Source: Acholoe squamosa (lineage: Eukaryota > Annelida > Polychaeta > Phyllodocida > Polynoidae). Taken from it: 64,000 nt of DNA. The translations under genes were made by a program, and so were the position numbers. Under the pieces are notes generated by a model. That model did not search any database. It was not told the origin of the DNA and was given only the letters and a program-made list of their open reading frames with translations. The stretch covers positions 6,295,471-6,359,470 of the forward strand of contig OX439050.1 in NCBI GenBank assembly GCA_949317995.1, given 5' to 3'. Position 1 is the stretch's first letter. Each line of letters begins with the position of its first letter. Below, in pieces: positions 55,441 through 64,000 of this stretch.

Positions 55441-58065
55441 ATGGGGAGACTGAGAGTTTCACCCATACTGCTAACTATGCTGTTATTACATACTATAAAA
55501 CCACTTACTGCAGGTTATACACCTGTGGTGAGACAAAACATAGGAGTAGTATTCAAACCTAGCCCTCAACCATTGGTCAATGGACATACAACCACAACAC
55601 TGTTGTTAGCTATTCCCTACAAGATACCTCGGGCACCCGTTACCCAAGGATCCATAAGGGATAGAATACTCCAGTTGACCACTCCTACTCTACAAGATCA
55701 TACCTCTGGCCAAATTATCCAACAAGCTAAGGAGCTAGACACCTTGCTGGAAATTGCAGACAAGGAGATAAATGAAACACTAGCCTCCATCAAATTGTTC
55801 CTATCCAACCCCATAAACACATTGGACAAGGCCAAAAGAGAGGCCATACTGGGTTTTCTAGCACCCCTGTTTCACGGTGTGCTAGGTCTAGCCACAGTAG
55901 AAGATGTAAACCAAGTAATGGGACAGCTCAAGAACATAGATGAAATACTAAGAAAATTTGCTAAACAGGACCAGGAAGCAGCTAATCTCATTGAAAAGAT
56001 CACAGACAGACAAGATAAGTTTGTTAAAGCATACATCCAAGATAAGAAGGTACTGGACAGCACAATCAACACCATAGGTGACACCGTCAACCTGTGGGCC
56101 TCTAACATGTCCAGGTCACTTGACTCATATTCAAGGCACGAGAAAACTCAAAGGGAAAAAATGCAAGTATTAAATGATGCACTAATTATCATAGCAGCAA
56201 GAATGAATACAGTTCAATCACTGCAAAGGACAAATGCAGCCCTGAGGATGCTATCATCAGGGATCCTAACCCCTGATATAGTACCACCCTCAGACCTTGC
56301 TAGATACCTAATTGACATTAATAACAAACTTAGGATTACACACCCTGGAGCACAAGTCGCAATTAATGACTTAGATTTCTATTATTCACAGAAGCTGACC
56401 TCATACACTTACTCAGCTCACCATATATATATTCATCTGGACATTATAATTCAATCTACCACCTCAACCTTCAAACTGTACCAAATGATTACATCACCCA
56501 TGCCTATAGACACACAGGAGACCCCCACCAGAGGAGTCACCAAATTGCAAACCACAACTGAGTTTCTAGCAGTATCTTACGACGAATCATTATTCATCGA
56601 GTTGGACTCAGCAGATATGCAGGCATGTGAAGGTACTACAGTAAAGGTATGCAGAGATGTAAATGGTAGAATTTATAAACACAGGCCTACATGCCCTGTA
56701 GCCATTTTTACTAACCAGGCTCAACAGATTAAGGAACATTGCAAGTTTACAGTTTCACCACTGCAAGCACCTACCACCCATGCTATTTCCATTTCTGAAG
56801 ATGAGTATCTGGTCACTACTAATGAACCCCATTACTTTATCAACTGCCATGGTAAAACGTCTGAGACTCGAAAAGCCCAGTCCTACTCAATCATAGGTGT
56901 ACCCTGTGGGTGCACAATCAGCGTAGGAGAATTTTCTCTTCCAAACACAAGGTTGCCCTGTAACTCAACCTTATCATTTCATTACATTCTCAAGACAATT
57001 AATTTACCATTCATGGCAGCACTTAACCGAATTTCTGAAACCAAACCAGATGAAAGAGAGAATCTTCCAAATTTCCCAGTAGTAAACCTTTCTAGAACCT
57101 TAAAGAAACTACAGGAAAATCCAACCATGGATGATATTACTCAACTAAATCTAGAGCCCTTTGCCAAAACATTATTAAAAGATGCCTCCAACCTCGATAA
57201 GGCAATGGAAACACGTTACGTAGAATCACACCTACGTCGAGTTACAGAGCATCCAATCTTCCAAAGCTTAGGACTCATCCTAGGGATATCAGCTCACATT
57301 TTTATAGTATACATACTACTCAAACTGTACAGACTAGGAGGAACTGTAGCCTACCTGCCTACAGCCAAAGCATTTAGACTAGTCACCGAGCTGCCCCTAC
57401 ACAAATTGCTCCCAGATAAGAATCCTACCAAATTAACCCCTACAGAGGAAACCCACACCCCTTTCCTCACAATTCAGGAAACCCACACCCTGATAATTGC
57501 TATATTATTCACCCTGACCATCTACTCAGCCTACAGAATAATGAAGTACCTTAAGAAATTTGCACAGACACACTGTGGCAAGAAAAATGTGGCCAAGCGC
57601 ACAAACCCCACAATATATTTTAAAATATATTGTGGAGACTCAAACTTCGCGCTACCCTTGAGGCCAATACCACATGAATTTGATGAGATTAAATCAGCAG
57701 CTGCCCCTACCTATAAGGATATAGTGGTTAAAACCTTCCCACTACCTAAGGCTATATTTACCTGGAATGGACCAGCAGTTATAACAACACAGAGAGGAGA
57801 ATTTGCTTATCACCTCCCTCAGGTGATACACCTACCTTGGCGCACTAGGTTCAGTACTATACCAGCCCTTAAAAACAAAGGACTGTACTACTCCATGCTT
57901 CTCCAGAATGATTGTGGCACCAGCCCGGTGACCATGACAGCACTGGAAAATACAACAGATATAATTATTGACGAACACCAGGAGGAGACCGCAAGGTCAA
58001 ACATGCAGACTATTGCTAATTTTCTAAACCACCAGCCCTCCCTGGTGACTGTGGAAACAGCCTAG
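55441..58065 (+). CDS. env: Outer element Env-like membrane glycoprotein
   Basis: 874 residues from ATG 55,441, chosen over the upstream non-ATG extension because of its CACCATGG context and the signal peptide it opens (hydrophobic core PILLTMLLL, to about residue 24). A basic KAKR at about 130-133 could be a proprotein-convertase site. It is followed by a hydrophobic Gly/Leu/Phe segment (about 135-153), then LATVEDV and a long helical region (about 158-260). This layout recalls the F-type class I fusion proteins of baculoviruses and errantiviruses. Cysteines cluster at about 396-507. Membrane segments lie at about 611-630 and 683-700, followed by a tail of about 170 residues, long for such proteins. 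Intact. Function is inferred from layout, not from a database match. Confidence 0.75.
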   Translation: MGRLRVSPILLTMLLLHTIKPLTAGYTPVVRQNIGVVFKPSPQPLVNGHTTTTLLLAIPYKIPRAPVTQGSIRDRILQLTTPTLQDHTSGQIIQQAKELDTLLEIADKEINETLASIKLFLSNPINTLDKAKREAILGFLAPLFHGVLGLATVEDVNQVMGQLKNIDEILRKFAKQDQEAANLIEKITDRQDKFVKAYIQDKKVLDSTINTIGDTVNLWASNMSRSLDSYSRHEKTQREKMQVLNDALIIIAARMNTVQSLQRTNAALRMLSSGILTPDIVPPSDLARYLIDINNKLRITHPGAQVAINDLDFYYSQKLTSYTYSAHHIYIHLDIIIQSTTSTFKLYQMITSPMPIDTQETPTRGVTKLQTTTEFLAVSYDESLFIELDSADMQACEGTTVKVCRDVNGRIYKHRPTCPVAIFTNQAQQIKEHCKFTVSPLQAPTTHAISISEDEYLVTTNEPHYFINCHGKTSETRKAQSYSIIGVPCGCTISVGEFSLPNTRLPCNSTLSFHYILKTINLPFMAALNRISETKPDERENLPNFPVVNLSRTLKKLQENPTMDDITQLNLEPFAKTLLKDASNLDKAMETRYVESHLRRVTEHPIFQSLGLILGISAHIFIVYILLKLYRLGGTVAYLPTAKAFRLVTELPLHKLLPDKNPTKLTPTEETHTPFLTIQETHTLIIAILFTLTIYSAYRIMKYLKKFAQTHCGKKNVAKRTNPTIYFKIYCGDSNFALPLRPIPHEFDEIKSAAAPTYKDIVVKTFPLPKAIFTWNGPAVITTQRGEFAYHLPQVIHLPWRTRFSTIPALKNKGLYYSMLLQNDCGTSPVTMTALENTTDIIIDEHQEETARSNMQTIANFLNHQPSLVTVETA
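57608..57635. repeat. 28-bp perfect palindrome inside env
   Basis: Two 14-bp halves, CCACAATATATTTT and its exact complement, meet at 57,621/57,622 within the env tail coding region. Confidence 0.85.
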
Positions 58066-59617
58066 GCTGCCCACAGCCTAGACTGCCCCCAGTCCACCAC
58101 CAGGAGATACCGAGATGACACATCTCACACATGACACACACCTCCACTGTCAATGAAATTATCAAAGTATTGAAAAATTGATTTAGAGAAAAATATATAC
58201 ACAGCCACTTGTTGATGTATAATATGAAAATCTATGGTATTCTCACAAAATCGATGATTAATGCGCGCATACACGCGCAAATTGCAAAATTGCAAATTGT
58301 AAATTGTTCAAATCTAACATTAATATACATGAATGCAGGTAGATAACTAAGACAGTTTTTGTACCCACTAGCACTTGTATACTATACCAAGGTTTACTTA
58401 AGGTAACACACTTTAGGTATCCAAGAAAATTCTTGGAAAAATGAATGTAAAAAAAAAAAAAAAAAAAAAAATGTTGAGGAAAATTGTTGACATGAAAAAT
58501 GTTTACTTAAGATACTCACCAGATAATCTCTTTCAGGGACACATACTCAAGAAGGCTAGGGAAAAGTCAATTAAGCAGCGGCCCACTGCCGAAATTGCCA
58601 ACTAATACACCCATATAGCAAAATCAAAGAGTAACTCAGAGACAAACAAGCCTATTGTACATGAAGTACTTTGTTTTTCCGGTCCTCGGAAAAATTTGTC
58701 TCAATCCCAAAAATTGTATAGTGTAAACTAGATTGTACGCTTGTACCCAATTTGCACACTAAAATTGTATGTTTGCACACTAGATTGTAAGTTTGTTTCC
58801 AATTTACATTTGAATTGTATGTTGCACATTATACTGTATGTCTGTACCCAATTCATACACTGAAGTCAGATTTTTAGAAAATCAACATTTCTATGTGTAT
58901 CCAAGCTGTACGCAAAATTATATATGTACATACAGAAACTATCGATTGAACGCAAAATTATATATTGGCATACTAAAACTGTCAAATGTACGCAAAAATT
59001 ATATATTTGTACACCAAAAATTGCCAAATGCACGCGAAATTATATATTTGTACACCAAAAATTGCCAAATGCACACAAAATTATATATTTGCACACTAAA
59101 ATTGTCAAATGTACGCGAAAATTATATATTTGCACACTAAAATTGTCAAATGTACGCGAAAATTATATATTTGCACACTTAAATTGCCAAATGTACGCAA
59201 AAATTATATATTTGTATACTGAAATTGTCAATTGAACGCAATTACATGCGAAATTGTAAATTTGCACACTAAAATTGTCTTTTATGTTCAATTTGCACGC
59301 TAAATTGAACATTGAACGCCAAAAAAAGGCACACTATTTGCCAAATTGTATGTTGTACATAAAAATGGAAAACTGTACCCAAAATTGATGTTACATAAGC
59401 AAATAAGCTCAGGTATGGTAAGATATAGAAACTCGGAAATGTACTTATACCCAGGAGAAAATTGTTTATACTGACAAAGCTCTACCACAAAAATTGCATT
59501 TGAAGCACTCCCCATTACTTCAAATCCTCTTACAAACAGTATATAACTCCAAAATAAGGTAAAAATTGTATAAATTGTACATTCCCTCGGCGAAATGACG
59601 GAGTTTCGCATTCTCTC
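58066..59617 (+). repeat. Outer 3' untranslated region with poly(A) and 41-bp minisatellite
   Basis: No coding frame of note. A run of 23 A lies at 58,449-58,471. From about 58,900 to 59,310 about ten copies of a 40-41-bp unit occur (AAATTATATATTTGCACACT, AAAATTGTCAAATGTACGC), diverging at both ends. The overlapping 100-codon frames are repeat artefacts. Confidence 0.85.
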
Positions 59618-59630
59618 GGGGGAGAGGGAG
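59618..59630 (+). promoter_or_regulatory. Outer element polypurine tract
   Basis: GGGGGAGAGGGAG ends 7 nt before the 3' LTR TG, separated by TATTCTA. Confidence 0.7.
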
Positions 59631-59637
59631 TATTCTA

Positions 59638-60983
59638 TGATATACCATTTTATTATTCCATAAATTCTAACATATTTTGTATTAATCAAAGGATATCTAT
59701 GAAATTAATACATAGGTTGGTTCTAAGAGCTATAAGAGTGCTCAAACTTTGTATAAGAGCGTTCATGCCCCACTGCACACCAGCCAGAGTCAGTTAGACA
59801 GAGTTTGTGACATCAAAGGGTCTGACCTAATGGTCCATTGCACAATATAATAAAAATGAGGGTCTCAGTGTGCGACCTCATGGTTCAGTGCACAAACTAA
59901 TAACTTGTAAGTGAATGCAAACGGCCGTTAGAGGTGCCTGGGCACCACAGACGCCATCATGAGTGTCTGAGCACTCTAAGGACTGAACAATGGGTTACAT
60001 AAGCACGACGCCATAACAGTCCGGTCGCTCTAGCGTCGCTCCTGAGCAAGCTAGGTCAAATATCAAAGCATTTCTGAAAAGCCCATAATTAGACGGTCAA
60101 AATGAGCTCAAGATCAAGGCGGAACTCCCATTATTAAGGAAGTTACACCATGGAGACTGAATCGACCTCTGAGTGCACTACAGACGAACCGGCGCGAGTT
60201 ACGCGCCTATCCAGCAGGCATTATAAACTTGGCATATTCAACTCCGCGCATGCGCAAAATGGCGGTTATAAACGCATAAACGACCGAGTTATGAGGGTCT
60301 GAAGTTGAAGAACCGACCAAGACAATGGGGGACACAGCGGCGCACATGGGGGTCCTTTGTCCCCCTGTGACACATGAAAGACTCCCCTCAAACAATTGTA
60401 GAGTTAGGCAGATGCTGCTGGCTCCAGTCAGTCTGGAGGTGCTTTTCCAAGATTTGCTACAAATAGCCTGTCTGCACCTCCAGGAGGACAGAACACCAAG
60501 AACCACTCCAGAGGTAACATCTCCAGTCATCTCCTGCTACCTGCTAGACCACTGCACTATGGTGAAACTATGCTAGACAGGCATGGGTTTCCATCATTAG
60601 TGGCCAGAGGCTATCTTCCCCAAGACATCCACCAGAGGGTAAAGTTATTCATTATTACATTATTCCTCTAAGCAGCAGGCCAGGAGCTAGGTGTGGGAAC
60701 CCACCTAGAACTATGCTGGACATTGTATTGTTATTACCTCACAGGTGGAGTGGAACTGAACATTGTACTTTATAAATTACTGTATGTTTACTGTATGTAC
60801 AAATTACCTACATACTAACTACTGTATGATTGATATTTCTTACATGTTGCCTAAAGCTGAATAAACCAGTGACAACTGGAAATAACACTATTTATAAGAG
60901 CCTTGAGATAATTACACTATACACCACTAGTCATATGATATTTCTCATATGACAACTTGATCATGCCAATCACTAGTATGACA
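59638..60983 (+). repeat. Outer element 3' LTR
   Basis: 1,346 bp, TGATATACC to TATGACA, AATAAA at 60,860-60,865. It is equal in length to the 5' LTR, with scattered substitutions and one dense cluster after the AATAAA. Confidence 0.9.
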
Positions 60984-61636
60984 ATATCCACACACTCTCC
61001 TAGCCCATGCTTGGCATATCCTATGGCATATACATGTAGATCCTTAGGTGAAGCTTGGAGAGTGAAGGTAATTCCCCACTGATTCCTGTAGGACAGAGAT
61101 GGTCATAAATGGATCAGGATCGGTACCAGCGAGGCGTAACTCACCCAAAGGCCACCAAGGAGCTCCACTTGTGACAATAAAGTGAATCTGGGTGCATCCA
61201 TTACATCCAGCCTTTACTTTAGTCCGGTAGATGCAGCACATCCTGGGTGGGGGGGCACTTGACTTTGTACTGACATAGAAGTGCGGCAACAAGAAGGATT
61301 TTTGCCATGAGTGACCCTTGGTGAGAGGGATTTTTATAAAAAATGACCATTAATCATGGATTTTTTAATGAAAATTTAGAAAATTGACACTAATTTTGCC
61401 GCGTCACATTGAAATTTCAAAAAAGTCACTCTTAGTGAGAGGATTTTGGCAAAATGTAACCCTTGGTCAGAGGGATTTCTACCAATTTGGGCTTGCTGGC
61501 TACACATCAGTGCCCCCAATATAGTTAGCCCCCGTGCACACGGCCTGTGTAAGGGAGTATCTGAAAAAGCTTTTTCCTCTTGCAGGCTATTTGGTCCTGC
61601 AGATTTCATTATTCTGCAGGCCCAGATTCATCTTGG
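60984..61636. other. No gene recognised
   Basis: Three diverged AGTGACCCTTGGTGAGAGGG-like segments occur at about 61,310-61,475. No coding support. Confidence 0.5.
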
Positions 61637-62130
61637 AATCTTGATTACTAGCATTTTGGGGTTTATGCTATAGATATTTGCTTCTATATAGAGATGGATT
61701 GCTATGCAAAACTGCTGTTGCTTAGCAACTGCTAGACCTACCAACAAACCAATCACACCAGTGGATTCCGTGGACCCAATTTAGTTGGGGTAGTTGGTGT
61801 TTAAGTCCCTTGGAATATTGCATACTGGCATTTTGGTGGTTAGGATTCCCTTCTAAGCATTGGTTGTTATTCAAAACTGCTGTTGCTAAGCAGCAACTTT
61901 ACCTAGCAACAAACCAACCACACCAGTGGATTTCTTGGACCAAATTTATTGGGTAGGTGGTGTTTAATTACCTTGGAATCTTGTATACTGGCATTTTGGG
62001 GGTTAAAATCCCCTTCTAAGCATTGGTTGCTATGCAAAACTGTTGTTGCTAAGCAACAACTTGACCTAGCAACAAACTGATCATACCAGTGGATTCCTTG
62101 GACCCAATTTAGTGGGGGTGGGTGGTGTTT
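61637..62130. repeat. Tandem repeat of about 165-175 bp, three copies
   Basis: Units share GCATTTTGG, GGATTGCTATGCAAAACTG, CTGTTGCTAAGCA, CACCAGTGGATTCC and GGTGGTGTTTA, starting near 61,651, 61,828 and 61,991. Each includes a small palindrome around GTTGCTAAGCAAC. Confidence 0.85.
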
Positions 62131-62712
62131 ATATCCTTGTAGGAGCAATATTGTTGTTATGGGAGATGATATTCTGATTATTTGGTGAACATATTGGATT
62201 TTGTCGTGTTTTTTTTTTAAATGGAAACACACTAGGGAAGACTCGGTACTTTTGAGAGTTCAAACCTGATATATAGATGGGGCATTCCTGTGATTTTCAG
62301 CTTTAGTTATTTTGTTCAGGGTTCGGCACAAAATTCATCTTAAAGTCTTGTACTAGTTCCATAGCAGGGGTAGATGCTAACACTGGCTCAAGAGCCAATG
62401 GCCCATAGTTTTCAATTCAGGTCCACAGTTTTCTCAGGAAATACCTTCTTCTGAAGCCATATCAGTTTGCCTGGTAGATGCATTATATCTTTGAGATTCC
62501 TGTAGCTACTTAACAGCTGGCGGAAAATTTCTGTACCCTCCTGTACCAATATCTTTCATTATCTCCATAAGCACCAAAGAAATCTAATGTTTTCCCAAAA
62601 ATGAAAAAGAAAATAGGGTACAACCCAAAAAATAGGATAGGTTACATAACCTGAACACACCATTTTTCATTGGGTCTTATGGCAAAGCTACATAAACCTG
62701 GATACATCATGC
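62131..62712. other. No gene recognised
   Basis: No repeat family or coding frame recognised. Confidence 0.5.
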
Positions 62713-62785
62713 AGCCTTTAAGGGCCGCTGATGCAATTAATGCATCATGCTCATTGGTCGGCATGATGCACCAATGAAGTGCTCC
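62713..62785. repeat. Foldback family half-copy
   Basis: TTTAAGGGCCGCTGATGC, CATGCTCATTGGTCGGCATG and ATGCACCAATGAAGTGCT, cut off at the hairpin centre where the next minisatellite starts. Confidence 0.65.
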
Positions 62786-63075
62786 ATAGAAGGCTTCATA
62801 GAAGTTACAAGAGTTAGATAGGGAGGGCTACAGGTGGACAGCTGGGTTTAGGCCTCGATCATAGAAGTTACTAGAGTTAGATAGGGAGGGCTATAGGGGG
62901 ATGGTTGGGTTTAGGCCTCATAGAAGTTACCAGAGTTAGATAGGGAGGGCTATAGGGGATGGTTGGGTTTAGACCTCATAGAAGTTACCAGAGTTAGATA
63001 GGGAGGGCTATAGGTGGACGGTTGGGTTTAGGCCTCGATCATAGAAGTTACCAGAGTTAGATAGCGAGGGCTATA
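62786..63075. repeat. 59-bp minisatellite, left block
   Basis: About four copies of a unit containing CATAGAAGTTACCAGAGTTA, GATAGGGAGGGCTATAGG and TTGGGTTTAGGCCTC. The last unit is cut at GGGCTATA by the MITE at 63,076. Confidence 0.9.
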
Positions 63076-63596
63076 GGGAGCAGAGCCATTGCTAGTACCA
63101 AACTAATTAGCTAGGTGGCTCATGTAGTCGGGAGCTAGAATAGCAGCTGGCCTCTTTGTACAGTTTACTTTGGTTGGCCCTTCCTAATAGTCTATATAAA
63201 GCTATATTCTAAAAATATATACCATTGGATAGCAAATACTTTAAACTTAAACAATATAAGCTTTATTTAGACTTAGTACTGCAAAAACAGGAGAAATTAA
63301 ACTTTAGAAGTTTTCTAAGGGGCACATATAATCCTGGCTGAGTAAAACCAAACCATTGTCTCCCTATCCAGGTAATCCCCTCCATTCACACCTATAACAA
63401 TGGACAGGTACTTAAGGTGGTTAAGATAGAGGCAGGGGCAGCTTATCAGTCTTATCAATTCCCATTGTTTTCTGTGGGTGGAGGGGAAGATAAGAGATTA
63501 CCCACAATCCTCTGCCAGATCCAAGATGGTCGTTGAGGGTCAGTTACATAACTGATTTTAATATGGCCACCTCCATACAGGAATGGCTCTGTTCCC
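63076..63596. mobile_element. 521-bp MITE splitting the minisatellite
   Basis: Terminal repeats GGGAGCAGAGCCATT (63,076-63,090) and its complement with one mismatch (63,582-63,596). Flanks are TATA on the left and GATA on the right, a 3-4 bp duplication with possible mutation. The interior does not resemble the minisatellite and has no long frame. Superfamily unassigned. Confidence 0.7.
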
Positions 63597-63935
63597 GATA
63601 GGTGGACGGCTGGGATTAGGCCTCATAGAAGTTACCAGAGTTAGATAGGGAGGGCTATAGGTGGATGGCTGGGATTAGGCCTCATAGAAGTTACCAGATT
63701 TAGATAGGGAGGGCTATAGATGGACGGCTGGGATTAGGCCTCATAGAAGTTACCAGATTTAGATAGGGAGGGCTATAGATGGACGGCTGGGATTAGGCCT
63801 CATAGAAGTTACCAGAGTTAGATAGGGAGGGCTATAGATGGACGGCTGGGATTAGGCCTCATAGAAGTTACCAGAGTTAGATAGGGAGGGCTATAGATGG
63901 ACGGCTGGGATTAGGCCTCATAGAAGTTTAGATAT
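63597..63935. repeat. 59-bp minisatellite, right block
   Basis: Six copies of the same unit, with GGACGGCTGGGATTAGGCCT. More uniform than the left block. It ends in unrelated sequence at about 63,935. Confidence 0.9.
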
Positions 63936-64000
63936 AATAGCCTCATAGGGATCTACATCATATCCATAGTAGGGGCCCTGTCTGATGGTGTTCTACATAG

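Larger units (their letters stand above)
38484..60983 (+). mobile_element. Env-bearing Ty3/Gypsy-type LTR element, with nested insert
   Basis: Two same-orientation LTRs of equal length (38,484-39,829 and 59,638-60,983) bound gag, pol and env in retroviral order. Without the nested element (46,929-53,910) and its CTAG duplication it is about 15.5 kb. The domain order PR-RT-RNase H-integrase is that of Ty3/Gypsy (Metaviridae); the env frame makes it errantivirus-like in layout. Gag and env are open. Pol carries a frameshift, a nonsense codon and the insertion, so this copy is dead. No perfect target duplication is visible (TATTA before, ATATC after). Confidence 0.92.

Noticed and set aside
58838-59235. 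Two 100-codon frames after env
   Set aside because: Translations of the 41-bp minisatellite in the 3' untranslated region.

Overview
The window is repeat-rich animal DNA with no recognisable host gene, rRNA, tRNA or CRISPR array. Nothing looks bacterial: the recognisable coding sequence is retroelement gag, pol and env, AUGs sit in Kozak-like contexts, AATAAA signals lie in LTRs, and MITEs, foldback repeats and satellites fill the rest. Two retroposon-like 3' tails (CGTTAAAC followed by an ACTC run; ACGTAAAACTAAACAAACAA) resemble tails common in molluscs, so a mollusc or other marine invertebrate is my tentative guess.

Layout. 1-13,016 is one satellite array with a 45-bp unit (about 290 copies, running off the left edge) and higher-order duplications. 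13,041-38,480 is intergenic: hAT-like, PIF/Harbinger-like and TACCGTAA-ended miniature transposons, a dispersed foldback family built on a CACCAATGAAGTGCTGGTGA hairpin, several minisatellites and a 1.5-kb AT-rich array that switches orientation. 38,484-60,983 is a long LTR element with a second LTR element nested in it. 60,984-64,000 holds further minisatellites, one split by a MITE.

The outer element (two 1,346-bp LTRs, 22.5 kb including the insert) is a Ty3/Gypsy-type retrovirus-like element with gag, pol and a spliced-type env. Gag and env are open. Pol is broken by a one-base frameshift near 45,200, an in-frame TGA at 45,997 and the nested insertion inside the integrase core. Its leader carries 1.2 kb of a 20-bp minisatellite. 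Env has a signal peptide, a KAKR cleavage candidate followed by a hydrophobic fusion-peptide-like segment, and two C-terminal membrane segments.

The inner element (46,929-53,910; identical 375-bp LTRs; CTAG target duplication) has an intact 900+ residue Gag and an intact protease-RT-RNase H frame but no integrase. It appears to have moved very recently, so integrase was probably supplied in trans. Both elements end gag with the same GGAAAAC-stop and continue pol in the -1 frame. In the outer element a perfect 11-bp stem starts 5 nt after that heptamer, the geometry of a programmed -1 frameshift signal.
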